Of a stretch of 64,000 bases of DNA, positions 10,877 through 22,603 are shown in pieces. Each line of letters begins with the position of its first letter. Positions within the stretch are counted from its first letter, which is position 1. A program made the position numbers and the translations under genes. The notes beneath the pieces are model-generated. The model was not told where the DNA came from, ran no database searches, and saw only the letters and a program-made list of their open reading frames with translations. The stretch lies in contig NW_017264198.1 in the NCBI RefSeq assembly GCF_001619985.1, positions 124,001-188,000 of the forward strand. Direction: 5' to 3'. The DNA is from Xylona heveae TC161 (Eukaryota; Ascomycota; Xylonomycetes; Xylonales; Xylonaceae).

Positions 10877-13800
10877 ACTTTGCATATTTTTCTTTCGGCA
10901 TACCTAAAACTGTCGACACTTGCATGCGGCCGCAAACGGGGAAAAGTTCTTGAGCTTCTGTTGCGGCATTTTTCATGACCTCAGAAAAAAGTTCTTTAAT
11001 GCCGGCCTATGGCGCTACGAATACTTGGTGTTTTGCGGATTTCCAAAACTCGTTTTTGCTCGATAAAGAAGAACTCATAATGTAATGTTACGACAGCGAT
11101 GGCGAAGGAAAGCCCTCCGTCCATGGGGACTGGGCAGGGTTTACTTGGTTGCGCCGTCATTACGGTTTGGGAAGAGGGGGGATCGGTGCGTTTGGGAGGA
11201 AATGGGAAGGATATGATGACAATCCTCTTGCGTAGTATCTTTGGACAAGGTTGTTTCTGGTTGTAGGCTTCTGGCCGAAGCCTGGTAGCGTCTCACTCAG
11301 TGTAAATAGGAAGCTAGGGCGGGACATTAGCAACCCGACAAAATGACGAGTAATGTGCAGCATAAGCAGGGGTCAATTGCTCTCATATTTTGGATGCTCT
11401 TTATTTTTGTTCTTTTCCCGCTGGCAAAGATTCATGAGGTGATGCCGCAGAGCTCTTGCGCCACACGAGCAGAAATAGGCAGTACTAGGCCCCTTGAGCC
11501 GTTCTCGTGCGACATCGCTTACTTGACCACGCGCGCACCTTGCTTTTACACTGTCCAAGCGTTCGACGACACCAGATTTGAGGCCAGTGCGCCATTGTAT
11601 ACAAAGAATTTGTGCGCAATGAAAACTAGCTAAGGTAGGTACCAACTTTTGATTCGGATGATCATGGAAGGATTTCTTTACAAACATACTGTGCTATTAT
11701 TATTATTATTATTTTGACCTTGACTGAATACCGAGTGAATGGATCGGGGAGATTTCAGCCTCGTGTGCCCTCGCCAATGGAACCTGCCGATTTCTTTGTT
11801 ATGATGCCCGTGTTCACGGGCTAAACTATAGTACAGACATGACAGCTGAAATGGATTGTGGCTTGCGTGGCTTCCCCTCCCGCCCATCACTATCCCACCA
11901 ATCACAAACCAAGTCATTTGCTACTACACTTTCTGGAATATCACTTTATGCAGCATGGTAAATATGAGATGAGACTTGCATGTTACAGCTAGTGGCATTT
12001 GTCATCACTGATGGTGGAACTTTCGTCTACGAATGTCAAATGATTGAGCTGAGTGAGAAAAGTACATCATCACGATTGCATTATAGTGCGCTTGGTACAC
12101 TAACTTGGCTTACAGTTTCTTTTCAAATGTTGCAAAAGCTTCGGCCTGTTTCTGACGCGCCTCAAAGCTCACAGTCACTCGAGACTGACAACATGATCTC
12201 GTACGGAAACAGATCCTCCAAGGGCTTGCGACAATTTTTCTTGTTCAAAAAATACTTTCGATGTGGATTCTAGTCTGGGAATCAACAATCGAATCAAAAG
12301 GCGCTTTCAGGTTATGGTGACACTCATTTCTATACCTGAGTTTCGCTCAACGAGGTAGCTGGTTCCCCGGATTTCCAGGCTGTCGGTTATAGACAAGCAA
12401 AGCAAGCGAGGAACCACCAAACTTCCCAGCTCGCGCAATGGCGTTTCATCTGATCTTCCAACTCCAATGACTGACATTTCCCACGCGGATCTGTGCTCTG
12501 CACTATTCGCCCAGCACGAGTGCAGTGTACGAATATCAATGTGGCTTCTCCGCATCGTGATATTACAATACACGCAGGTGCGACATGTCTGGTGGATGCA
12601 TGTCACCACACCCTTAAAGCGGGTTGCTTTTGCCGTATTCAGGATCTTGTATACGCTACTCGTCCAGCTAATCATCCAAAGCATTGCTGCAAAATATCAA
12701 CACGGTGCTCTAAATATCCGATGGCTTGATACAATATGCCGTTATTTTACATGTCAATATAAGATGCTTGGTCATGTTTCACAAGACCACGGGAGTGTCA
12801 GGTACACACATGTGCCTTGAAGGAAAGCGCATGGTCGTGCGCATGGTTTTCTACCTCTCCAGTCCAAATTTGAATGTCATACTGCATCAGATAGTTGCAC
12901 TAATCCCTTAGCAAAGTATAATAGTATTATAACAACGCACGGTCGGTATTCATCCCGTATCTCTAGTCTGTGCGTATTGTCCGATTCGACCGACAAAATT
13001 CAGCTGTGCTTTGCAGTGTCCGGAAACTCCAAATGGTTCTCATCGACCGATCATCCTACAGCGCTAGAATACTCTGTAGACAGACTCCTGGAATTTCACA
13101 TGCATGATCGTGCCGCACTGCTGCTGCTGGGAAGCACGTGTTATACCACAATTTGCATGCGGTCTGTGTCCGTTTTGGTGGCCAACAATATTCGATAGAG
13201 GTATTTAAAAAGAATTGAAGACAAAGAAAACGCCTATCTACTTTGAAATAATATTGTCTGCATCGGTCTCTAGGATAATATATTGTGATGCATATTGATT
13301 TCTCATCTTTATTTAATTGTTTCATCTGTTGACGGAAAAATTGTGAAAGTAATCATATGAAATACCATGACCATGTAATTAATCATATAACCCGAAGCTT
13401 GCAATCCTTTTTGCAACGCTCATTCAATTTGTCCTATGTGGGTTTGAAAATAAATTTACAAAAGTAGACATTCAAGTCTTCAAAGGAGAATCAATCCTAC
13501 GCATCGGAGCTTGCTTCATTCAAGCGAGGGGAAGTTAGAAGCGAGCTCCGGTATTTGGCGGCAGCAGGTATAAGCGAGAAATGATGGCTGTGCTGACAAA
13601 CGGACGTTATGGGAGCTCCAACACTTACTCCGTAGGGCTCAATTCGCCCATTGTTGTACGGCTTTGCTAATCGAATTATTACGTCTTTTGGCTCGTCCCT
13701 CTATACTCGCCTTCTTTTGGACGACATGTGAAATGTACTGAGATCCGCAATCTCAAGCTTTTCCAATACCCTGTATGGAAGCATTGCTTCCGCACATGCA

Positions 13801-13915
13801 TATTACGAAATCCGTCCCATAATCGGCCTCTGTTTGGTACGATCATATTATCGCATACTCGCGGGATCGGATTTTGTCTTGTTCAAAATTCCAATTGCAC
13901 AAGGTCGCCTTCGAC
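10877..13915. other. 3 kb intergenic region
   Basis: No gene is supported. The stretch holds an ATT trinucleotide run near 11693-11714 and scattered short frames without homology that I recognise. From about 13,200 to 13,480 it is AT-rich. The last few hundred bases are the upstream region of the Zn2Cys6 regulator. Confidence 0.55.
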
Positions 13916-15757
13916 ATGCTCCGAACCAACTATCGCGAACGAAGCAGGAGTCCTGACGCTGAGAGACGGGCCCTGCAGGCCTGTGCTTCATGCCGCAAAC
14001 AAAAACGTAAATGTGACAAGGGACTACCAGGCTGCGGTCTATGTCACCGCCTTGGCCGGGTCTGCGACTATTCAGATTCCCCTCCAGCTCCGACCGGCGA
14101 CGACTTTCAATTTCTACTCCAGAAGATACAGGACTTGGAGAACCGCCTATCTGACTCCACGAGGGATACAACTCCTCATCCCGTTCCTCAACTTCCATAT
14201 ACTCCGCCGTCGCTAGCGGTCTCGGATCGAGCTTCAACTGGCGATTCCACCCGGAGCAGCGGCGAGGGTCGAAAAGCGTTCACACATGCTCCCCTTTTCT
14301 TTCTAGATGCATCTGTATTCAGCTACAGAGATTGTGGTATTCCAAAACCGTTGGTTACAGCTAACGCAGAGATACTGGATCTCCTGGGCGGTAGTGCGGA
14401 AACGCAAGCCGTCGCCGCAACTTATTTTGCTACGGTCCACAAATGGTTTCCATTCGTCTCCAAGATTCGTTTCCATTGCCGTCTGTCCGAGCCACTTTCG
14501 GCTACGGAAATGGACCATGCATTGTTATGCCTGTGTATGAAGTTGATTGTACAGATACCCGACAGCTCCGATGGCCCCGACCATGTGCTCTACGAGACGG
14601 CCAAAAGACTGTGTCACTCTATGGAGTCAACTTGTTTGCCATCATTACAATTTCTTCAGGCTCTCCTTCTGCTGGCCTTATACGAGATTGGACATGCCAT
14701 TTATCCTGCAGCATATTTGTCCGTCGGTCATTGTGCCCGCCTTGGACAGGCCATGGGTCTTCATCGCAAGGATGCCGCTCGGATGCTGCCAAAGCCGAAA
14801 GCTTGGACAGAGATGGAAGAAAGGCGTCGTGTTTGGTGGGCGGCCATTATTCTCGATAGGTGCGATTTCTCCTCTGATTATGGATGATAATATAACGTTC
14901 TTACCATGATTATGCAGATATGTGAGCATCGGCAACCATGGTCCGCCGCTGGCAACCGAAGATCCGAACAAGGATGACTATCTCCCGGTAGATGATATTT
15001 CATTTGATCTCGGCGTAAGATGATCCCTACCGCTGTAAAAAGAAGTTTTTTTGTTTTGCTGAATTTTGTCCACAGGAGATGAGTGCCAATGAGACTTTGT
15101 ATGTCTCGTCGTCTACGAGTATTCGTGCTTCCCCCTTTGCGAGAACTTGCCAAGCAGCGCATCTTATGGGCCGCGTTGTAAGGCATATGAATGACCGCAA
15201 TATGGAGCCAAGTTTCCGTTATGCCGAAGCCAACCAGCTGGAGAGAACGCTGAGAGCATTTTCTAGTCTACTTCTGGTTGAGCAGGATCCGACGTCGTTT
15301 GCGCCTTTGGGGATCTGCTATAGCACGCTTTTGACTCTCTGTGATACCTACTCTTGTGCGGAAATGGGAGATCCGGAGGGAACGGCGGGCAAGCTTCATA
15401 TGCAGGAGATTGCCATTAGCGGTCTTCGAGCCACTTCACAAGGCGTCTTGGGACTGTCACAGTGTCTAAAGGCCTGCATACGGGCAAATGGGTCTATGTC
15501 AGTTACTCCTTTTCTTGCAGATTGTCTTTATCAAGGCGCAGCGAATTATGCGTGGTATGCCGGTGAATCCGGCTCTACGGAATACACGGAACCACGTAAC
15601 CAGATACGAGAGGCGCTTGTCATGCTAGACAAAAGATGGAAATTAGGAGGTGTGTATTTGTGAATCCCTGCGCATGTATCTTCCTTTTTGCGCCAATGAA
15701 ACTAATCTGATAGCAGGAGAATATGTCAAAATCTTGTATAACTTCTGGGAGCAATGA
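13916..15757 (+). CDS. Zn(II)2Cys6 transcription factor
   Basis: Four exons: 13916-14859, 14918-15014, 15076-15649, 15717-15757, total 551 residues in phase. The zinc cluster is CASCRKQKRKCDKG...CGLCHRLGRVC with cysteines at 23, 26, 33, 40, 43 and 50. A short coiled coil follows (about 61-80), then the fungal-specific middle homology region from about 170 onward, including the EMEERRRVWWAAIILDR signature that ends exon 1. The ATG at 13916 is chosen because the frame upstream of it has no other ATG. The last exon adds EYVKILYNFWEQ. It lies tail to tail with the Baeyer-Villiger monooxygenase, 72 bases apart, so it is a candidate local regulator; the target is inference. Confidence 0.88.
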
Positions 15758-15829
15758 TTGAACAAAAAAGTATCATCAGCAGCTATTTCTCGTCTGATTG
15801 CAATATTCCGCGACAATTGAATGCTTCGT

Positions 15830-17488
15830 TCAAACCGTTACGAACCCTCGGTAATCATTCTCAGCCACCTCGGAGATTCGTTGGTTATACTGCCGCAAGC
15901 CGCCAATATAATTCAACACCTCCCGAGGTTTGCCGGGCACATTAGCGCCCATATACCAGGAGCTCGTCCCTGGGAAGAGTGAGGCATCATTGAGCTCAGT
16001 GGCATGCTTTCGCCACGCATCTTCGGCTTCGTGCAGCGTGTCAATCTTTTGGAGATTCTTTGCGCGCAGATACTTGAGGCAGTCGATGACCCAGTCGCCT
16101 TGAAGCTCGGCACACGTCGGTCCGTTGCAAAAGGCGGTTGGGGCTTGTGGGCCGTATGGAAAGAACATGTTGGGAAAGTCGGCTGTTGTCATTCCCAAAT
16201 ACGTCCAGGTTCCATGTTTCCATTTAGCCTCCAACTTGGCACCATGAACACCTTCAATGTCAATGTTGAGAAGGCTGCCAGTGACAGAGTCGAAACCGGT
16301 AGCCAAGACTAAGAGGTCGAGCTCATGCGTCACGCCATCGGCGGTTTTCACGCCGAGCGGAGTAATCTCATCGATTGGGTTCTCTCTCAGATTGATCAAA
16401 TCCACATTGGGCTGGTTATAGACTTCATAGTAAGTCTGCTCCAGACTGGGACGTTTGGTGCCAAATGCATGTGGAGCCTTCATTGGCGCCAGGAGCTCCT
16501 TCTTGACTGGATCATTGATTCTCGCGCGCACCTTTTCGCGCCAAAATTTGTATGCTTCTTCATTCGCGGCTTGGTCCCAGAGCATGTCATTAAAAGTCCC
16601 CAGCCAGAAGCGGAAACCTCCAGCCTGCCAGAGACTTTCATAGTGAGCTAAACGCTCCTCGGGCGACACTTCAAATGTTTTCTTGTCCGAGTTATCAAAG
16701 TGATAACCGGCGAATGTGTTTGTGCGCATGCGGAAGATTTCTGGATAATCCGACTTGTCATTGACTTTGTCGAGCTTCTCCTGCTGCATGGCGACGGCCA
16801 GGTTCGGCGTGCGCTGGAACACGGTCAGATGCTTGACCTTTGGTCCAACTGTCTGAATGACCTGGACTCCGCTGGCGCCTGTGCCAATGACGCCCACGCG
16901 CTTTCCTTCATACACGACACCTTCCTCGGGCCAATCTCCCGTATGGTGGCACTCGCCCAAGAATGTGTCGAGCCCTTTGATATAAGGAGTGTATCGTTTG
17001 GCCGCAAAGCCAACTGTCAGAATGAGGAACCGTGTCCGCACATGGGATCCGTCTGAGGCCCAGACATCCCACTGGTTCTTATCATTATCCCATACAGCTT
17101 TGGTCACCTTGGCGTTGAACCGAATATCCTTTTTCAGGTCCAGCTTTTTCTCGACGTAGTCAAAATATGCCCTGAGTTCTTGCCATCCCGGGAACTTCTC
17201 CGTCCAGTTCCATCCCCGCCACAGCTCCTCGAGGGAGTATTCGTACAGCGGCACGTCACTGTCCACTCGCGCGCCCGGGTACCGATTAAAGTACCAGATG
17301 CCGCCGAGATTATGGCCAGACTCAAATGCTTTGACCTTGAACCCGGCCTTGCGGAGATTATATAGTTGCCATAGACCAGAGAATCCTGCGCCGACAACAA
17401 GCGCATCGAGATCTTCCAGTTCGTGCACCTCGCCCGTTGGAGGGGGAGGCGATCTGTGTCCGTTGGTCTCGCTATGTCCGTTCTGCAT
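15830..17488 (-). CDS. Type I Baeyer-Villiger monooxygenase
   Basis: An intronless gene of 552 residues. It would insert one oxygen atom next to a carbonyl, turning a ketone into an ester or lactone, using FAD, NADPH and O2. Two Rossmann motifs are present: GAGFSG at 33-38 for FAD and GTGASG at 202-207 for NADPH. Between them lies the family fingerprint FxGxxxHxxxWP as FLGECHHTGDWP at 176-187. GGIWYFNRYPGARVDSD (62-78) is the cycloalkanone-monooxygenase type of FAD motif. There is no signal peptide. Length fits the cyclohexanone/cycloalkanone branch. It faces the Zn2Cys6 gene at its 3' end. Substrate range cannot be read directly. Confidence 0.93.
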   Translation of the reverse strand: MQNGHSETNGHRSPPPPTGEVHELEDLDALVVGAGFSGLWQLYNLRKAGFKVKAFESGHNLGGIWYFNRYPGARVDSDVPLYEYSLEELWRGWNWTEKFPGWQELRAYFDYVEKKLDLKKDIRFNAKVTKAVWDNDKNQWDVWASDGSHVRTRFLILTVGFAAKRYTPYIKGLDTFLGECHHTGDWPEEGVVYEGKRVGVIGTGASGVQVIQTVGPKVKHLTVFQRTPNLAVAMQQEKLDKVNDKSDYPEIFRMRTNTFAGYHFDNSDKKTFEVSPEERLAHYESLWQAGGFRFWLGTFNDMLWDQAANEEAYKFWREKVRARINDPVKKELLAPMKAPHAFGTKRPSLEQTYYEVYNQPNVDLINLRENPIDEITPLGVKTADGVTHELDLLVLATGFDSVTGSLLNIDIEGVHGAKLEAKWKHGTWTYLGMTTADFPNMFFPYGPQAPTAFCNGPTCAELQGDWVIDCLKYLRAKNLQKIDTLHEAEDAWRKHATELNDASLFPGTSSWYMGANVPGKPREVLNYIGGLRQYNQRISEVAENDYRGFVTV

Positions 17489-17630
17489 GATGACTGTTCT
17501 GTTCTGTTCTTATATTTATGCAGATCTTTGCGAGGACTGGAAACGTCGATGCCTGCTTTGGATCGCTGAACCTTCTGCCAGAGTATTTGCTCAAAAGCTC
17601 CTGGGACCGCTTCATATTCTCTTCTCAGGC

Positions 17631-17637
17631 TTTTATA
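17631..17637 (-). promoter_or_regulatory. TATA box of the monooxygenase gene
   Basis: The minus strand reads TATAAAA about 145 bases before the ATG at 17488. Three copies of AACAG lie just before the start codon. Confidence 0.5.
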
Positions 17638-18149
17638 CCCATTTGTAAATCCTGGCTGCTTATCCCGTTTCGCACAGCAGTTTTATTTCCCTTTTGCAAC
17701 ACCCCATTTTCATCGCCCTATTGCTGTCACCAGATGCCCTGAAGCGGGGTGTCGGGATGTGCATAATGGGATGTGTACAAGTCCAACAACTTACTCTGGG
17801 TATTCTCCTTCTTGTGCATAAAACCTTACTCGACTCCATCTCTGGTAGCGCTCCCTTCACGTAATTGGGGTTAGATACTATTTACTATTGACTGTTCAAT
17901 GGGACACGTGAAAGCAATTTTCACCCTGTTGATGCGTAGTCTCGCAGTATGTTTTTATATATGACTTGTAGCGTTTGAGAGTCGAGGTTTCCAGTCTGCA
18001 AGGCTTGCAGTGCTTGCACACCCCCGGTTGTTAAGCCCTACTGGTGAACACGCGAAGAAAATAAGCATGTCAACCAGATGCAAGATACAAAGTTCAAGTC
18101 AATGTCAGCCGGAGCATTTTGTCTCCGACTTGCGTACATGTTCCATTGC

Positions 18150-18235
18150 CATTATTGCGTTGTTACGTTGTTCCAGTCGTTGTTAGGTTGTTACGTTGTT
18201 ACACTGTTGCATTATTACGTTGTTAGGTTGTTATC
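18150..18235 (+). repeat. Degenerate GTTGTTACGTT array
   Basis: About six to eight imperfect copies of a GTTGTTANG-like unit (10-11 bases) lie between 18150 and 18235, with variants GTTGTTAGGTT and GTTGTTACACT. Confidence 0.7.
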
Positions 18236-18365
18236 GGAGTACAGTATAACGAACATGCACTTCTAGCGCTGAGATGCAATATGGCCGATGCTATCTGCCG
18301 TATGTCCCCCTTTCCTCGAACTGTCATGTATTATGTATGTCTTCCTCGCGTGTAATCCGCGGACC

Positions 18366-18480
18366 TTTTCTTGTCTTTTTTTCTATATATTCTTTTTATT
18401 TTTCTTTTCTTTTCTTTTATTGTTTTTTTTTTTTTTTTCTTTTTCTTCCCATCTTTGTTTTTATTTGTTTTCTCTTATCT
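18366..18480 (+). repeat. T-rich tract
   Basis: Over 100 bases are almost only T with scattered C, G and A, including one run of 17 or more T. It gives long hydrophobic Phe-rich frames that are not genes. Confidence 0.85.
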
Positions 18481-19091
18481 TATCTTCCGCCGAGTCCAAA
18501 AGATCCACCAATCTCATAACCAAACAATTTGATTGCTTAACATTTTTAACACTGCATTCATTTGTATCTGTTCGTTAGATTAACCATTGACCATTAATCA
18601 TCATCATCCTCTTCCCCCCCCTCTTCCTCCCCCTCCCTACTCACCGTGGTCATCATCGTGGCCATCGTAGTCATCATCGCATATGAATTCCTCCGACATG
18701 TCGCAGCAGGAGCACTAGTGAGTAGTGGCTGGAGATAAACCCCGACACCCCGGCGTTAACTGCGGGACCAGCGTTTCAATAAAAGTTCTCCCCGGACTTA
18801 ACGTATTTAGTCTCCGGGATTTCCTTTAATTGAACGTTACCTACGGTATTTAGCCACAAGTTGCATAACCCCTCCGCCCCCCGAGATCCCGGAATCCCGG
18901 AATCCCGGTATTTTGGATGATAGTTGTAGTCATACTCGCGGTTGCTGTTGTATTTGCAGTTATAGGTATACTAACTTGGTGGATCCTGGAGACAGGAGGA
19001 GGAGGCCGAGGCTGAAGCAGAGGACGTTGCCGTTTGCATGGGCATTACCCGTCTGGGGGCGGGAAAGGAGACGGCACCGGACGGAAAGTGG

Positions 19092-19176
19092 TGGGGACGG
19101 GAATGGGGACGGGAATGGGGACGGGAATGGGGACGGGAATGGGGACAGGGACGGGGACAGGGACGGGATGGGGTAG
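19092..19176 (+). repeat. G-rich 12-base minisatellite
   Basis: Four tandem copies of GGGGACGGGAAT are followed by two of GGGGACAGGGAC and a degenerate end. Regularly spaced runs of three and four G on one strand could fold into G-quadruplexes. Confidence 0.85.
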
Positions 19177-19202
19177 GTTATACGTTATACGTTATACGTT
19201 AC
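19177..19202 (+). repeat. GTTATAC 7-base tandem repeat
   Basis: Three complete copies and a partial fourth copy of GTTATAC follow directly after the G-rich minisatellite. Confidence 0.8.
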
Positions 19203-20197
19203 AAGGGGATCATCAGACGGGAGACGAGAGACAGGAGGCGGAATACAGGAGGTGGGAGATAGGAATAATATAACGACGGGAAAGGCGCCGCAAAAAAAAA
19301 AAAGAAAGAAAGAAAAAAAACAACCAACATCCACCATTAGATACCATTATACCAGCGAAACATTAGCAATAGGAAATCGAACACGGAACACGGAACACCA
19401 ATATCTGTTATATACCGTACACAGCTTTCTTGGTCCGCACGGGGACCCTAAGACGGGATAACGTTAAGGGATATGGGGTAATGGATAACTAAGACATACC
19501 CTAGTTACGTGGTAAAAAGATAAGACTTTAAGGATGGGATAAGTTACTAGATACATGATACAGGATAATGGAATACGGGATACGGGGTATACGGATATAA
19601 CGATATAAGGACCATGGCTATACAAACGGCACCTAGGTAATGCAAGAATGATCCCGGACAGAGCCAAAGTCGCATGAAGAAACGGATTAAAAAATACGGT
19701 AGAAGTAATAACGTACAGGGTAAAAACAGAAGCAAAACACGGGGTATAACTAGCGAGTAGGGCTGTAGAGGCTTACTCTGGTCCAGGTCGGGAGGGAAAT
19801 CTCACGGCAACAGTACAATAGTACGAGACTGCAACAGTACGACTTACAACTTACAGCGTATAAAGCGCAGGAATACAAAGACGTGCACGAAATTACATAC
19901 CCTATAGGTAGTTAACGGACGGCTGTTTAAGCAATTAGACGTGTGTTTATGAAACGGCTACTTGTAGAACAAGATCTCTCGGTTGGGATTGTATTGTTTT
20001 ATAGGATGGACTATTAGACTAATAGACTAATAGACAATAGACAATGGACGAGGTGCTGAAGATGCAGAGGATGAAGTGTCCATGAATCAGATAGTATAAG
20101 ACCGCAAGAAAAGAAATGGAAATATAGATTTAGAAAAGAGAAAAAAATGGAATAAAAAAGGAAAAGGAAAAAGGACAGAAAGGAAGAACAGATGGGG

Positions 20198-21679
20198 TTA
20201 AGCAGTGTATTGCTTCTGCAGTAACTTTGCAATGGTCTGCAGTTGAATATTACTCGTGCCTTCATAGATGGCCCCAATCTTGCTATCGCGGAACATCTTC
20301 TCGGCAATCCCCTCGCGGACAAAGCCCATGCCGCCCATCCACTCAATCGCAGAGCCGCTCACGCGTCCGGCAACTTGGGACGCATACAGCTTGGCCATGG
20401 CGGCATCCATGACAAAGTCCTGTCCGGCTTCCTTCTTCCGCGCCGCGTTGTACACTAATGCTCGCGCTGCAGTGATCTCGGTGTATGCCTGCGCAATCTG
20501 ATGCTGCATGCCTTGAAACGTTCCGACCAGCTGGCCGAATTGCTGTCGGTCGTTCCATACGTATCTAGACGTTCTCTGTCAGTCTCATGTTTCTTGTGTT
20601 CTAAGCACCAAACGGGACAATCCCTTACCGAGCAGCATTCTCCCAGGCGCCGAGAGCAAGGCCAGTCATTTGCGCGGCAATGCCGATCCGGCCTTCATTC
20701 AATATGCCAATTGCGTACTTGTATCCTTGGCCTTCCTCGCCCAGGAGATTTCCTCTTGGAATTTCGACGTCGTCAAAGTTCAAGACGCAAGTGCTACTTG
20801 CGCGAATCCCCAGTTTCTGTTCCTTTTTCGCAATGGAAAACCCCTTTGTGTCTTTGTCCACAATAAATGCTGAGATGCCTCTGTAGCCTTTGCTTGGATC
20901 TAGATTTGCAAACACAATAAAAAGTCCTGCCTCCATGGCATTAGTGATCCACATTTTGGAGCCGTTTATGCGGTATCCGTCCGCAGTCTTTTCCGCTTTG
21001 GTCCGCAATGCAAACGCGTCAGAGCCCGAGGATGGCTCGGAAAGACAAAATGATCCTGGAAGAAAATGAGCCGTTGTTTCATATTTCTTGTGTTGGGATA
21101 GTATACTTACCAACAGTCTCGGTGGCCAACTTCGGTAGCCACTTTTCTCTCGATTCTACTGTCCCGTACTTTAATATCATGGTGTTGACGAGCGTATTGT
21201 GCACATCCACCAGCACGCTGACGCTGGGATCCACTCGCGCCAGCTCTTCAATTCCCACGATTGCGGCGGTAAAGTTCATGCCGGCGCCGCCGTACTCTTC
21301 GGGTATCTCAATACCCATGAGTCCCTGCTCGAACAGCTGATCCACCAACCCAGGATCCATGGCTTCGGCTTCGTCCATTTCCCGGACTTTGGGTAAAATG
21401 ACCTCTTGTGAGAATTTAGAGACCGAATCTGCCATCATATGCTCTGTCTCCGAAAAATGGGAAATGGGTGTCGGCGCAAGAGAGGTCAGGTCGATCACTT
21501 CTTGTCTGCGAAAAACTGTACATGACAGCAGGCGAGAACTATATTCCATAAGCACATTATTTGAGAATCAGGTTTGAATGTGCTCACTTGTGGCATATTC
21601 TGGGTATGGCGACACGGCGCTGCGTTCGTGGAGGAAGGGTTCGGACCAAAGGGCGCAACGATCGCGCGAACGAAGCCAT
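20198..21679 (-). CDS. Mitochondrial short/branched-chain acyl-CoA dehydrogenase
   Basis: Four exons: 21588-21679, 21111-21505, 20629-21055, 20198-20564, total 426 residues in phase over introns of 82, 55 and 64 bases. The first exon, MASFARSLRPLVRTLPPRT..., is an Arg-rich mitochondrial presequence. The rest is a full acyl-CoA dehydrogenase: N-terminal helical part with IEIPEEYGGAGM, FCLSEPSSGSDAF and KMWITNA of the FAD/substrate site, and the C-terminal YEGTSNIQL with the likely catalytic Glu at 406. It would remove two hydrogens from a short or 2-methyl-branched acyl-CoA, passing electrons to ETF, as in isoleucine/valine or fatty-acid breakdown. Length matches human ACADSB (about 430). Confidence 0.93.
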
Positions 21680-22603
21680 CTTGCAACTTGTTCCAGCCAC
21701 AAAATGGTAGTTTGGGAAATGATTATACAGTTAATACTCAATTAGTATCAAGTAACAGAATATGTCTAAAATCTGGAGCAGAAATCTATAACTGAGAGAG
21801 GAGCTGACAATAACAGTACGGAAAACTGGAGTAATGCGGAGAGCCCTCGGGCCGCGGCTTACCCCGGCTTTTAGCGGCGGTTACTCCGATATGCGTGAGA
21901 AGATGGAGATCAACTTCAGGGTCCACGCATGATCAATTCATCTCCTACACTGCCAGCGATCCAACCAAAGCGAAATTTGAAAAACTAAAATCTTGATTGA
22001 GCAGAATCTATCTTCAGCCTTTCTATCTGCAATCGGCGCAATCTGAAAACCAGTCTTAACCTCAGCCCTGGATTACTGTGTACTCCATGTCCGGCATGTG
22101 AAAACAGAGCTTGCACGTGATACGATATTCCAACTTGACCAGATAACGTCATTTTAGATTTATAAAAGTAAATTAAGAGATTTCCAATGAAGATATATCA
22201 GATTCCGGTCGAAATTGCTATTCAATTGATTCCTTACGCAATTGCCCATCTAATAGTATGCATGTGGCGGAATGAATCTGTGGCGGTGCAAAGTAACGTC
22301 ATCTTGTTTAGAGTGTGGCGCAGTCAGTGGTTCTTCAGGGTCTAGACGATGGGGGAGACATGACGTTGATAGGCTGAGACCAAATTACTGTGGGATGTTG
22401 GTTTCTTGGCTGGAGGGGTTGAGCGCCAAAATCTCCATTCTTTTGACTACTTGACAAAATCATTTCCTGAATAGTCAAAGAGGATAAAGCTCAGATATAT
22501 ATTCTTTAATCCTGTATCTACCTGCGACGCTATTTTTCTTGTTCTTCTCGTCACTCGCATTCTCTTCGACAACAAGCTTCCCACTCGCAACACCCCCCCC
22601 ACC
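21680..22603. other. Divergent promoter region
   Basis: 924 bases lie between two genes transcribed outward. A TATATATT near 22494-22501 and a long CT-rich leader precede the ATG at 22604. I see no gene here. Confidence 0.6.

Larger units (their letters stand above)
17489..20197. other. Repeat-rich 2.7 kb intergenic region
   Basis: No gene is supported. The region is unusual for its density of simple repeats: a degenerate GTTGTTA array, a long T-rich tract, three ATCCCGGA-type units near 18883-18910, a G-rich 12-base minisatellite, a GTTATAC array, A-rich runs near 19293-19320, and TAGACTAA units near 20010-20045. Several of these are listed separately. Confidence 0.7.

Noticed and set aside
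18274-18578. Phe-rich plus-strand frames.
   Set aside because: Products of the T-rich tract.
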